Positions 38,799 through 46,819 of a stretch of 64,000 nucleotides of DNA are shown here, piece by piece. Positions within the stretch are counted from its first letter, which is position 1. The number at the start of each line of letters is the position of its first letter. The stretch is from Pseudarthrobacter sp. W1I19 (GTDB taxonomy: Bacteria; Actinomycetota; Actinomycetes; Actinomycetales; Micrococcaceae). The notes under the pieces were generated by a model. It was not told the origin of the DNA, made no database searches, and worked only from the letters and a program-made list of their open reading frames with translations. Location of the stretch: positions 2,232,001-2,296,000 of the forward strand of contig NZ_JAUSZR010000001.1 in assembly GCF_030817835.1 (NCBI RefSeq). The letters are read 5' to 3'. The position numbers and the translations under genes were made by a program.

Positions 38799-40895
38799 TC
38801 AGGCGTGTCCGGCGGCCTGCATCTGGCGCAGTTCCTTCTTCAGCTCGCTGACTTCGTCCCTGATGCGTGCCGCCACCTCGAACTGCAGCTCTGCTGCCGC
38901 CCCGTGCATCTGCTCGGTGAGTTGCTCGATGAGGCCCACCAGGTCCTCGGCGGGAGCCGCGGCGAGGCCGTCGGAACGCACCTGGGCGGCACCCTTGGCT
39001 GCGGCCTTGCGCTTGCCGCCCTTGGCCAGGCGGTTGTTGTTGAGCAGTTCCTGGGTGTCCGCGTCCTCCCGGGCCAGCTGGTCGGTGATGTCGGCGATCT
39101 TTTTCCGCAGCGGCTGCGGGTCCACACCGTTCTCTTTGTTGTAGGCCACCTGGATGGCGCGGCGCCGGTTGGTTTCGTCAATAGCGTTGGCCATGGAATC
39201 GGTGATCCGGTCCGCATACATGTGGACCTGGCCGGACACGTTGCGGGCTGCACGGCCGATGGTCTGGATCAGGGACGTGGAGGACCGGAGGAAGCCTTCC
39301 TTGTCCGCGTCCAGGATGCTGACCAGCGAGACTTCCGGCAGGTCAAGGCCTTCACGGAGCAGGTTGATGCCCACCAGCACGTCAAAGCTGCCCATGCGCA
39401 GTTCACGCAGCAGCTCCACCCGCCGCAGGGTATCGACGTCGGAGTGCAGGTATTCCACCTTGATGCCGTGCCCCAGGAGGTAGTCCGTGAGGTCCTCGGC
39501 CATGCGCTTGGTCAGCGTGGTGACCAGGACGCGTTCGTCCTTCTCCACCCTGGTCCTGATCTCTCCGAGGAGGTCGTCGATCTGGCCCTTGGTGGGTTTG
39601 ACGATGACCTCGGGATCGATCAGGCCGGTGGGACGGATGATCTGCTGGACGTAGCCGTCGGCCTTGCCCAGCTCGTACTTGCCCGGGGTCGCGGAAAGGT
39701 AGACAGTCTGCCCGATGCGCTCCAGGAACTCGTCCCATTTCAGCGGCCGGTTGTCCATGGCGGAGGGAAGCCGGAAGCCGTGGTCCACCAGGGTGCGCTT
39801 GCGGGACATATCCCCTTCGTACATGGCCCCGATCTGCGGGATGGTCACGTGGGATTCGTCCACCACCAGCAGGAAGTCGTCCGGGAAGTAGTCGATGAGG
39901 CAGTGGGGGGCCGTGCCGCCGGCCCGCCCGTCGATGTGGCGTGAATAGTTTTCGATGCCGTTGCAGAAGCCCATCTGCTGCATCATTTCCAGGTCATAGG
40001 TGGTGCGCATCCGCAGGCGCTGCGCCTCCACGAGCTTGTTCTGTCCCTCCAGCACTGCCAGCCGGCTGGCCAGTTCGTCCTCAATGGACTTGATGGCGCG
40101 GGTCATCCGCTCCGGACCGGCCACATAATGCGAGGCCGGGAAGACGTACATCTCGGTCTCTTCCCGGATAACCTCGCCCGTGACGGGGTGCAGGGTGTAG
40201 ATGTTCTCCACTTCGTCCCCGAAGAACTCGATCCGCAGGGCCAGTTCCTCGTACATGGGAATGATCTCGACTGTGTCCCCGCGCACCCGGAACGTACCGC
40301 GGTGGAAGTCCATGTCGTTGCGGGCGTACTGCATGGAAACGAACTTGCGCAGCAGCGCATCCCGGTTCATTTCCTGGCCCCTGCGCAGCGTGACCATGCC
40401 CGCGATGTACTCTTCGGGCGTGCCGAGGCCGTAGATGCAGGACACGGTGGCCACCACAATGACGTCCCGCCGGGTCAGGAGGGCGTTAGTTGCTGAGTGG
40501 CGAAGCCGCTCCACTTCCTCGTTGATGGAGGAGTCCTTCTCGATGAAGGTGTCCGTTTGCGGAACATAGGCTTCGGGCTGGTAGTAGTCGTAGTAGGAGA
40601 CGAAGTACTCCACCGCGTTGTTGGGCAGCAGCTCCCGGAACTCGTTGGCCAGCTGCGCGGCGAGGGTCTTGTTCTGCACCATCACCAGGGTGGGGCGCTG
40701 GACCTGCTCGATCAGCCAGGCAGTGGTGGCGCTCTTGCCGGTACCGGTGGCGCCGAGCAGCACCACGTCCTTTTCACCGTTATTGATGCGCTCCGTCAGC
40801 TCCGCGATGGCGGCGGGCTGGTCGCCTGCCGGCTTGAACTCGCTGATCACCTCGAAGGGCGCTACTACACGATTGATCTCCTGCGCAAGGCTCAT
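38799..40895 (-). CDS. uvrB: Excinuclease ABC subunit B
   Basis: The helicase-like damage verifier of nucleotide excision repair. It has 698 residues: Walker [15 protein letters not shown], the beta-hairpin region [29 protein letters not shown] as motif II and the C-terminal UVR motif that contacts UvrC ([20 protein letters not shown]). The ATG lies six bases after TAGATT, so the message is probably leaderless. I see no LexA box directly upstream, unlike uvrA. Confidence 0.97.
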   Translation of the reverse strand: MSLAQEINRVVAPFEVISEFKPAGDQPAAIAELTERINNGEKDVVLLGATGTGKSATTAWLIEQVQRPTLVMVQNKTLAAQLANEFRELLPNNAVEYFVSYYDYYQPEAYVPQTDTFIEKDSSINEEVERLRHSATNALLTRRDVIVVATVSCIYGLGTPEEYIAGMVTLRRGQEMNRDALLRKFVSMQYARNDMDFHRGTFRVRGDTVEIIPMYEELALRIEFFGDEVENIYTLHPVTGEVIREETEMYVFPASHYVAGPERMTRAIKSIEDELASRLAVLEGQNKLVEAQRLRMRTTYDLEMMQQMGFCNGIENYSRHIDGRAGGTAPHCLIDYFPDDFLLVVDESHVTIPQIGAMYEGDMSRKRTLVDHGFRLPSAMDNRPLKWDEFLERIGQTVYLSATPGKYELGKADGYVQQIIRPTGLIDPEVIVKPTKGQIDDLLGEIRTRVEKDERVLVTTLTKRMAEDLTDYLLGHGIKVEYLHSDVDTLRRVELLRELRMGSFDVLVGINLLREGLDLPEVSLVSILDADKEGFLRSSTSLIQTIGRAARNVSGQVHMYADRITDSMANAIDETNRRRAIQVAYNKENGVDPQPLRKKIADITDQLAREDADTQELLNNNRLAKGGKRKAAAKGAAQVRSDGLAAAPAEDLVGLIEQLTEQMHGAAAELQFEVAARIRDEVSELKKELRQMQAAGHA

Positions 40896-40901
40896 GGATC
40901 T

Positions 40902-40907
40902 AATCTA
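40902..40907 (-). promoter_or_regulatory. -10 element of uvrB, leaderless spacing
   Basis: The minus strand reads TAGATT, ending six bases before the uvrB ATG. Confidence 0.55.
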
Positions 40908-41011
40908 CAACCGGGCACCGACACTGGAAGGGCCAGTCCGTTACGGGCGAACAAGCAGGGCAGGTCCAGGGCAAGGGTTCGACGACGGCGGGCCGGGACG
41001 GTGCCCGGGTT

Positions 41012-42232
41012 TCAGGACGTGTACGACGGCGGCTGCCAGCCGGAGGCTTTGGCCCACCGTTCCAGGGCTTCTTCGGCTGCGGTGAACCAGTCTTCCTTCG
41101 CCTCGGCGTAACCTGCCGTGGACCGGTCACCGGAGTGAGCGGCCGCCAGCCGTCGCTTCAGCGCAAGATATTCCGCGGCGGCTGCCGGTTCGGCGCGGAG
41201 CCAGTCCCGGAAGCACAGGGCGAAACGCCAGCCCGCGGAGCCCAGGGCCCGGATGTGGAGGTTCACGTCCCGCCCGGGGTCGGCGTTGACGTGGAAGCGC
41301 TTTTGCCAGTCTTCGCGGCTTGGGTGGCTGGGTTTGGGGGTGTCGGCGGTGATGCCGGGAACCACGGGGAACCCGGCGGCGGCCAGCGCGGGAGCCAGGG
41401 CATCGGCGGCATGAATGCCGGGCACGGTCAGCTGCAGGTCGATGACGTCCTTGGCCTCCAGACCGGGAACCGACGTGGAACCGATATGGTCCAGCCGCGC
41501 CGCGTCCCGCTGCTCCACGGGAAGGGCCTTGGCAATCCGGCTCATGAGCCGCTGGGCCTGCTGAGCCCACAGCGGATCCGAGGGCACCAGGACAGGTCCT
41601 CCGTGCCGTTTGGCGCGCGCTCCCGCCGCCAGGTTGCCGGCAAAGGGCACTAACCTCTGATCCCAGAGCCGGTCCACCTGGTCCACCAGGTCCTGCAGGC
41701 TGCCGGAGTTATGCAGGACGAGGTCGGCGGCGGCAAGCCGGTCCTCGCGGCTTGCCTGGGCCGCCATCCGTGAACGGGCAGTCTCCGCCGTCATCCCGCG
41801 GTGTTCCAGCATCCGCTGCAGCCTGATGTCCTCCGGCGCGTCCACCACCACAACGAGATGGAAGTCGCTGCCCTGCCCGGTCTCAACGAGGAGCGGAATA
41901 TCCTGCACTACCACGGCGTCGTCATGCGCTGCCGCGACGATGGCCGCAGCGCGTGACCGGACCAGCGGATGGACGATCCCGTTCAGGACCGCCAGGCGCT
42001 CCGGGCTGCCGAACACCGCCTCGCCGAGCCTGGCGCGATTGAGGCGCCCGCCGCCGTCAAGCATCCCGCCGCCAAACTCGGCGACGATCCGTTGGAGGCC
42101 TTCGGTGCCGGGCTCCACCACTTCCCTCGCCAGCGCATCAGCATCCACCAGTACGGCACCGCGCTCCTTGAGCCGCGCCGCAGCGACTGACTTCCCTGAT
42201 GCGATTCCGCCCGTCAACCCGATTTTCAGCAC
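41012..42232 (-). CDS. coaE: Dephospho-CoA kinase fused to a GrpB (UPF0157) domain
   Basis: Residues ~1-195 are CoaE, which adds the 3'-phosphate in the last step of coenzyme A synthesis: P-loop LTGGIASGKSVAA, VLVDADALAREVV and VQDIPLLVETG. Residues ~215-390 are a GrpB/UPF0157 domain of the nucleotidyltransferase fold (LDHIGSTSVPGLEAKDVIDL, NLHIRALGS). The full length of 406 residues matches actinobacterial two-domain CoaE, including the mycobacterial protein. The function of the GrpB half is unclear; a chaperone-like role has been proposed. TAAGGT lies six bases before the GTG start. Confidence 0.93.
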   Translation of the reverse strand: MLKIGLTGGIASGKSVAAARLKERGAVLVDADALAREVVEPGTEGLQRIVAEFGGGMLDGGGRLNRARLGEAVFGSPERLAVLNGIVHPLVRSRAAAIVAAAHDDAVVVQDIPLLVETGQGSDFHLVVVVDAPEDIRLQRMLEHRGMTAETARSRMAAQASREDRLAAADLVLHNSGSLQDLVDQVDRLWDQRLVPFAGNLAAGARAKRHGGPVLVPSDPLWAQQAQRLMSRIAKALPVEQRDAARLDHIGSTSVPGLEAKDVIDLQLTVPGIHAADALAPALAAAGFPVVPGITADTPKPSHPSREDWQKRFHVNADPGRDVNLHIRALGSAGWRFALCFRDWLRAEPAAAAEYLALKRRLAAAHSGDRSTAGYAEAKEDWFTAAEEALERWAKASGWQPPSYTS

Positions 42233-42238
42233 TCCACC

Positions 42239-42244
42239 ACCTTA
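42239..42244 (-). promoter_or_regulatory. -10 element of coaE, leaderless spacing
   Basis: The minus strand reads TAAGGT, ending six bases before the GTG start. Confidence 0.45.
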
Positions 42245-42307
42245 TTCCCCACCGCTCCCCTGACCTCGCTCCGCTCGCCCAGGGAACCCTCGCGGCGTGG
42301 GCCCAAC

Positions 42308-42313
42308 TAGACT
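42308..42313 (+). promoter_or_regulatory. -10 element of the YigZ-family gene, leaderless spacing
   Basis: TAGACT ends seven bases before the GTG at 42321. Confidence 0.5.
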
Positions 42314-42320
42314 TGGGCGG

Positions 42321-43010
42321 GTGCAAGAGAAAGAGAGCCGGGCCGCCAGCTACACCACGCTGGCTCCCGGCCCGGATTTCCGCCATGAGATTGAGATCAA
42401 ACGCTCCCGGTTCATCACTGTCCTGCGCCGGGCCGGCACGGAAGAAACAGCCAGGGACGTGGTGGCAGGCCTCCGCCGGGAATTCCACGACGCCCGGCAC
42501 CACTGCTCAGCCTTCATCATCGGCCCGGACCGGGACATCCAGCGCTCAAGCGACGACGGCGAACCGTCCGGGACGGCAGGCATCCCCATGCTTGAGGCGC
42601 TGGCCAAAAGGGAAACGGCACCCGGGGTGGCCGACCTCAGCGACGTCAGTGCCGTCGTCGTGCGCTACTTCGGCGGAGTCCTGCTGGGAGCCGGCGGCCT
42701 GGTCCGCGCGTACTCGGAGTCCGTTTCCTCGGCTCTGGCGCTGGTGCCCCTGGTGCGCCGGAGCCGGCTGCGGATCTGCGCAGCCGACGTACCGCATGCT
42801 GCTGCCGGCCGGCTGGAAAACGACCTCCGCGCCGCCGGCTTCGTGATGGCCGAAACAAGCTACACAGCCCGGCACACAGTCCTGCGCCTGGCCGTACCGG
42901 ATGACGCTGCGGCCATCGCCGGCGCCGCGGAACGGCTGCAGCTATTGACGGCCGGAAAAACCGTCCTGACCCCCGAAGGAACGGAATGGGTGGATGCCCC
43001 GCTCCCTTGA
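42321..43010 (+). CDS. YigZ/IMPACT-family protein
   Basis: A conserved protein of 229 residues related to E. coli YigZ and eukaryotic IMPACT, which affects Gcn2 signalling; the bacterial role is not settled. The N-terminal UPF0029 domain shows IKRSRFITVL, HHCSAFIIGP and SSDDGEPSGTAGIPML, followed by VVVRYFGGVLLGAGGLVRAY, the most conserved segment. The C-terminal DUF1949-like domain is short. I prefer the GTG at 42321 because TAGACT lies seven bases upstream; a GTG at 42297 is the alternative. It overlaps the next gene by 17 bases. Confidence 0.88.
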   Translation: MQEKESRAASYTTLAPGPDFRHEIEIKRSRFITVLRRAGTEETARDVVAGLRREFHDARHHCSAFIIGPDRDIQRSSDDGEPSGTAGIPMLEALAKRETAPGVADLSDVSAVVVRYFGGVLLGAGGLVRAYSESVSSALALVPLVRRSRLRICAADVPHAAAGRLENDLRAAGFVMAETSYTARHTVLRLAVPDDAAAIAGAAERLQLLTAGKTVLTPEGTEWVDAPLP

Positions 43011-43497
43011 CGTGTCCCTCGCGGATGTGGATGAAACAGTCCTGGAGCAACTCCTGGAACTGGCCAAGCGCGACGCCTCCCCGGACGAGGTGGCTCCCCC
43101 GCTGGGCGGACCGGGCTGGAACCTGGAAAGGACAGCATGGTTCTTCAGCTACCACCGGGCCGCCGCACAGGGCCTCGACGGGGAAGCCGGCGAAAAAACC
43201 TGGGTCATCCTTGCCGGTGGCAGCCCCGCCGGTTCCATCCGGCTTAAACGTGTCGCTACCGGCAACGGCCGGAAAAGCGCGGAAACGGGGATCTGGCTGG
43301 GCAGAAGCTTCCGGTCCCGTGGCATCGGAAGTGCAGCCCTCCGCCTTGTCCTGGCCGAAGCGCGCCGGGCCGGATTGGCGGAAGTGACCGCCCGCACCCT
43401 GGCCGGGAACATTGGCGCACAGCGCCTCCTGACGGCGGCGGGGGCAGTGCTGACGTACGACGACGCCGGAACTGTACACGCCGTCGTCGTCCTCTAG
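42994..43497 (+). CDS. GNAT acetyltransferase
   Basis: An acetyltransferase of 167 residues with unknown substrate. The acetyl-CoA site is GIWLGRSFRSRGIGSAALRL (the R-x-x-G-x-G/A pattern), followed by VTARTLAGNIGAQRLLTAAG. The N-terminal ~60 residues form a helical domain with WNLERTAWFFSYH. It starts inside the end of the YigZ-family gene, so translation is likely coupled. Confidence 0.85.
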   Translation: MPRSLDVSLADVDETVLEQLLELAKRDASPDEVAPPLGGPGWNLERTAWFFSYHRAAAQGLDGEAGEKTWVILAGGSPAGSIRLKRVATGNGRKSAETGIWLGRSFRSRGIGSAALRLVLAEARRAGLAEVTARTLAGNIGAQRLLTAAGAVLTYDDAGTVHAVVVL

Positions 43498-43637
43498 GGA
43501 ACCCCGCTGACCGGATTGCGCAACGTATGTGCCCTGGCTGGACTGCTGGCCCCCTAACAGCAGGCAGCACGGCGGCCCCGGCCAACAAAAGTTACGCATT
43601 TGGGTTCCGTATGCCGACGAAGGCCGTTAAAACAACA

Positions 43638-43663
43638 GACCCCCTGCCCGAAGGCAGGGGGTC
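43638..43663 (-). terminator. Rho-independent terminator of rpsA
   Basis: GACCCCCTGCC (43638-43648) and GGCAGGGGGTC (43653-43663) pair perfectly around CGAA. On the minus strand the stem is followed by TGTTGTTTTAAC, a good T-rich tract. It lies 33 bases past the rpsA stop. The remainder of 43498-43695 shows no gene. Confidence 0.85.
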
Positions 43664-43695
43664 CATTGTGTCAGCCCGGAAAGGGCCGGTGGCAA

Positions 43696-45171
43696 TTAGT
43701 TGCCGGTCAGCTTCTCGCGGAGAGCAGCAAGTGCCTCGTCCGAAGCCAGGGTGCCGGCACCGGTGTCGGCGGCAGCAGGCTCGGAGGAGTAGCTGGTGGT
43801 GCCGGAATCGCTGTCACCGGACGTTGCAGCTGCAGCGTCGTCGGCAGCGTGCTGGGCAACCTGCTTCTTGTGTGCTTCCCAGCGGGTCTGGGCGTCAGCG
43901 TACTGCTGCTCCCAGGCGGCGCGCTGGTTCTCGTAGCCCTCGAGCCATTCGTTGGACTCGGGATCGAAGCCCTCGGGGTACTTGTAGTTGCCCTCTTCGT
44001 CGTACTCTGCGGCCATGCCGTAGAGAGCCGGATCGAATTCGGTGCTGTCGGCGTCGACGCCCTCGTTGGCCTGCTTGAGGGAGAGGGAGATACGGCGGCG
44101 CTCGAGGTCGATGTCGATGACCTTGACGAACAGCTCGTCGCCAACGGAGACAACCTGCTCTGCCAGCTCCACGTGGCGGACAGCCAGCTCGGAGATGTGG
44201 ACCAGGCCTTCGATGCCGTCTTCGACGCGGACGAACGCACCGAACGGAACGAGCTTGGTGACCTTACCCGGAACAACCTGGCCGAGGGCGTGGGTGCGGG
44301 CGAAGGTCTGCCACGGGTCTTCCTGCGTAGCCTTGAGCGACAGGGAGACACGCTCGCGGTCCAGGTCCACCTCGAGAACCTCGACGGTGACTTCCTGGCC
44401 AACTTCGACAACCTCGGACGGGTGGTCGATGTGCTTCCAGGACAGCTCGGAAACGTGAACCAGGCCGTCTACGCCGCCCAGGTCCACGAAGGCACCGAAG
44501 TTGACGATGGAGGAAACGACGCCGGGACGGACCTGGCCCTTTTCCAGCTTGTTGAGGAACGTGGAGCGGACCTCGGACTGGGTCTGCTCGAGCCATGCAC
44601 GGCGGGACAGGACCACGTTGTTGCGGTTCTTGTCCAGCTCGATGATCTTGGCTTCGATCTGCTGGCCGATGTACGGAGCCAGGTCGCGCACACGGCGCAT
44701 CTCGACGAGGGATGCGGGCAGGAAGCCGCGCAGGCCGATGTCGAGGATAAGACCACCCTTGACGACCTCGATGACGGTACCGGTGACAACACCGTCTTCT
44801 TCCTTGACCTTCTCGATGTCGCCCCAGGCACGCTCGTACTGAGCGCGCTTCTTGGAGAGGATCAGGCGGCCTTCTTTGTCTTCCTTGGTGAGCACCAGGG
44901 CTTCGACCTGATCGCCAACGGAGACAACGTCTCCGGGATCAACGTCGTGCTTGATGGAAAGCTCGCGGGAGGGGATGACACCTTCGGTCTTGTAACCGAT
45001 GTCGAGCAGAACTTCGTCGCGGTCGACCTTGACGACGGTACCTTCGACGAGATCTCCGTCGTTGAAGTACTTGATGGTCGCGTCGACTGCTGCGAGGAAG
45101 TCCTCAGCGGTACCGATGTCGTTAATGGCGACTACGGGGGTACCGGGCTTCTCGGTGGAGGTGATGGTCAT
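43696..45171 (-). CDS. rpsA: 30S ribosomal protein S1
   Basis: An RNA-binding ribosomal protein that helps load mRNA. It has 491 residues with four S1 domains, each with the pattern G-x-V-x-G-x-V (VEGTVVKVDRDEVLLDIGYK, VTGTVIEVVKGGLILDIGLR, RPGVVSSIVNFGAFVDLGG, VPGKVTKLVPFGAFVRVEDG), then a ~120-residue acidic, low-complexity C-terminal tail. This four-domain form is the normal actinobacterial one. It has a near-consensus promoter and an upstream leader of about 150 bases, and a strong terminator. Confidence 0.97.
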   Translation of the reverse strand: MTITSTEKPGTPVVAINDIGTAEDFLAAVDATIKYFNDGDLVEGTVVKVDRDEVLLDIGYKTEGVIPSRELSIKHDVDPGDVVSVGDQVEALVLTKEDKEGRLILSKKRAQYERAWGDIEKVKEEDGVVTGTVIEVVKGGLILDIGLRGFLPASLVEMRRVRDLAPYIGQQIEAKIIELDKNRNNVVLSRRAWLEQTQSEVRSTFLNKLEKGQVRPGVVSSIVNFGAFVDLGGVDGLVHVSELSWKHIDHPSEVVEVGQEVTVEVLEVDLDRERVSLSLKATQEDPWQTFARTHALGQVVPGKVTKLVPFGAFVRVEDGIEGLVHISELAVRHVELAEQVVSVGDELFVKVIDIDLERRRISLSLKQANEGVDADSTEFDPALYGMAAEYDEEGNYKYPEGFDPESNEWLEGYENQRAAWEQQYADAQTRWEAHKKQVAQHAADDAAAATSGDSDSGTTSYSSEPAAADTGAGTLASDEALAALREKLTGN

Positions 45172-45326
45172 GTAGTAGGGGCTCCGTTGTGGATAGTTAG
45201 TCGGTCAGGTGACCACCACTTCCGGGTACTGACCTGGAGGCGGAGCGCGGCGGATTGCCGGGTCATCCTGATTGCGTGGCGTTCAAATGCGAACCAAAGC
45301 GATGCACACGTAACACACGCCCGTTT

Positions 45327-45356
45327 ATTCTAGTCGCTGCCCGCAACACGGGTCAA
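45327..45356 (-). promoter_or_regulatory. Promoter of rpsA
   Basis: On the minus strand TTGACC (45351-45356) and TAGAAT (45327-45332) are separated by 18 bases, close to the consensus for the primary sigma factor. The predicted start near 45320 gives a ~150-base untranslated leader, long enough for autoregulation by S1. Confidence 0.75.
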
Positions 45357-45387
45357 AAGCGGCCGTGCTGCTTCCCGGGTGTGGGAG

Positions 45388-46686
45388 TCAGAAGTGCGTC
45401 AGGCAGTGCGTGGACCGTTCGACGCCGAACATCTGGCGGGCCGTCAGCGCCGAGCCCGGCGAGTTCTCCCCGATGCGTCCTGCCGCTGCCAGCGTGACCG
45501 GGCATACGGCGCCCAGGTAGATGGAGGACAGGGCGGAGATGTCCAGGGACAGGTCCGCCGCGGCACCTTCCGGAAGGCGTTCGACGGCGGCCTGGCCGCC
45601 GACGACGTCGAGGGCGAACGTTCCCGCCGTGAGGCCGAGGGGGTCGTTGACTTCGAGGACCAGCCGGCCGTCTGCCGGGTAGTGCCTGGCTTCCAGCGCC
45701 TGGGCGGCGTCCAGGATGCGAAGCCACAGCATGTCCCGGCTGTCCGAGGAAACGATGCAACGGGGGTCGGTCAGCGCCCAGGCCAGCGGGTCATCCAGTG
45801 GCGCTTCGGACCAGGAGACCCGCTCCACGAGATCGATGGCGCCGAGGAACTGCCAGAGTTCGAGGTAGGCACTGTTTCCGGCCGCCACGAGGTCAACCAC
45901 TTCCACCGTGTAGGGCTCAGTGTCCCAGCCAAGGAATTTATAGGACACGTAGCCATCGGGAATTCCGTCAGCTGAATAGTGCAGGGCCACCTTGATGGCA
46001 GGATCCTCCTTGCCTTCCCGGCCAAGGGAACCCGATGCCAGCTGCCGGTACCAGTCCTGCCGGCTGATGGAGCCGGGCGTGAGCCGGTGCACGCGGCCGA
46101 AGATTTCCGGCGCGAGTTCCAGCAGTACCTTGGGATCTGCGATCTCAACATTGCCCACGGGCTGGTGCCTCACACTGAACCGGGCCGTGGTGTCCACATG
46201 GACCTTGCGTTCGAAGCTGGCCACGCCGTACCCGAAGCGGCCGTAGATGGTTCCTTCCGAGGCGGTCAGGGCGGCCATGGCAACGCCGTCTTCTTTGGCC
46301 AGGCGCAGGTCCTCGCTCATCATCCGGCGCAGCAGGCCGCGCCGGCGGTGCGAGGTGCGGACGGTCACTGCCGTAACGAGCTGGCTTTCCAGCATGCGGC
46401 CAAAGCCGATGTTGAGGCTTTTCCGGAAGGTGGCAAAGGTGGCCACGGGAACGTCCGCGGGCAGCGACGCCTGTGCCACCTCTCCCGTCTGGTAGGCCCC
46501 GGTCAGCACCCGGCCGTCGGCTTCGTAGGTGGTGAGCGCCTTTGCCACGTGCTCGGGTGTCCGCGTGGATTCGTGGAAACCGAAGGCCACGGCCCGGACC
46601 CACGTGGCAGCTTCGTCATAGCCGTCGTTGCCTTCGGACACCGCAGGGAAGCGCCGGATCTCATAGTTACCGCTCAGTTCAGCCAC
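45388..46686 (-). CDS. Eis-like GNAT acetyltransferase with SCP2-type C-terminal domain
   Basis: A 432-residue protein of the Eis family (enhanced intracellular survival; in mycobacteria it acetylates aminoglycosides and proteins). The acetyl-CoA site is VTAVTVRTSHRRRGLLRRMM; the middle GNAT-like half and the C-terminal sterol-carrier-like domain (LSSIYLGAVCPVTLAAAGRI) follow, and it ends with a free carboxylate in THF, as in Eis. I use the GTG at 46686, because TAGGCT lies seven bases upstream; 56 further open codons upstream are not conserved. The substrate is unknown. Confidence 0.87.
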   Translation of the reverse strand: MAELSGNYEIRRFPAVSEGNDGYDEAATWVRAVAFGFHESTRTPEHVAKALTTYEADGRVLTGAYQTGEVAQASLPADVPVATFATFRKSLNIGFGRMLESQLVTAVTVRTSHRRRGLLRRMMSEDLRLAKEDGVAMAALTASEGTIYGRFGYGVASFERKVHVDTTARFSVRHQPVGNVEIADPKVLLELAPEIFGRVHRLTPGSISRQDWYRQLASGSLGREGKEDPAIKVALHYSADGIPDGYVSYKFLGWDTEPYTVEVVDLVAAGNSAYLELWQFLGAIDLVERVSWSEAPLDDPLAWALTDPRCIVSSDSRDMLWLRILDAAQALEARHYPADGRLVLEVNDPLGLTAGTFALDVVGGQAAVERLPEGAAADLSLDISALSSIYLGAVCPVTLAAAGRIGENSPGSALTARQMFGVERSTHCLTHF

Positions 46687-46693
46687 CCGCCCG

Positions 46694-46699
46694 AGCCTA
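46694..46699 (-). promoter_or_regulatory. -10 element of the Eis-like gene, leaderless spacing
   Basis: The minus strand reads TAGGCT, ending seven bases before the GTG start at 46686. Confidence 0.5.
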
Positions 46700-46763
46700 G
46701 CCAATAATTCCCCGGACCCGCCAGCAGCGACACACGTCCGCGGGAGGTTTGAGCTGGCGGACG

Positions 46764-46804
46764 CCGGTGGCGCAGGAAGATCCGCGGTCTTCCTGCGCCA
46801 CCGG
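46764..46804 (-). terminator. 17-bp perfect hairpin downstream of polA
   Basis: CCGGTGGCGCAGGAAGA (46764-46780) and its exact complement (46788-46804) flank a 7-base loop, 16 bases past the polA stop. It is the strongest stem in the window after the 22-bp repeat. It has no U-tract, which is common in high-GC actinobacteria. Confidence 0.75.
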
Positions 46805-46819
46805 TCGGCGTCGGGATTT

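Noticed and set aside
43600..45333. A 577-codon plus-strand reading frame antisense to rpsA
   Set aside because: rpsA has four S1 domains with its own promoter and terminator; the antisense frame runs through the rpsA terminator and has no family motif.
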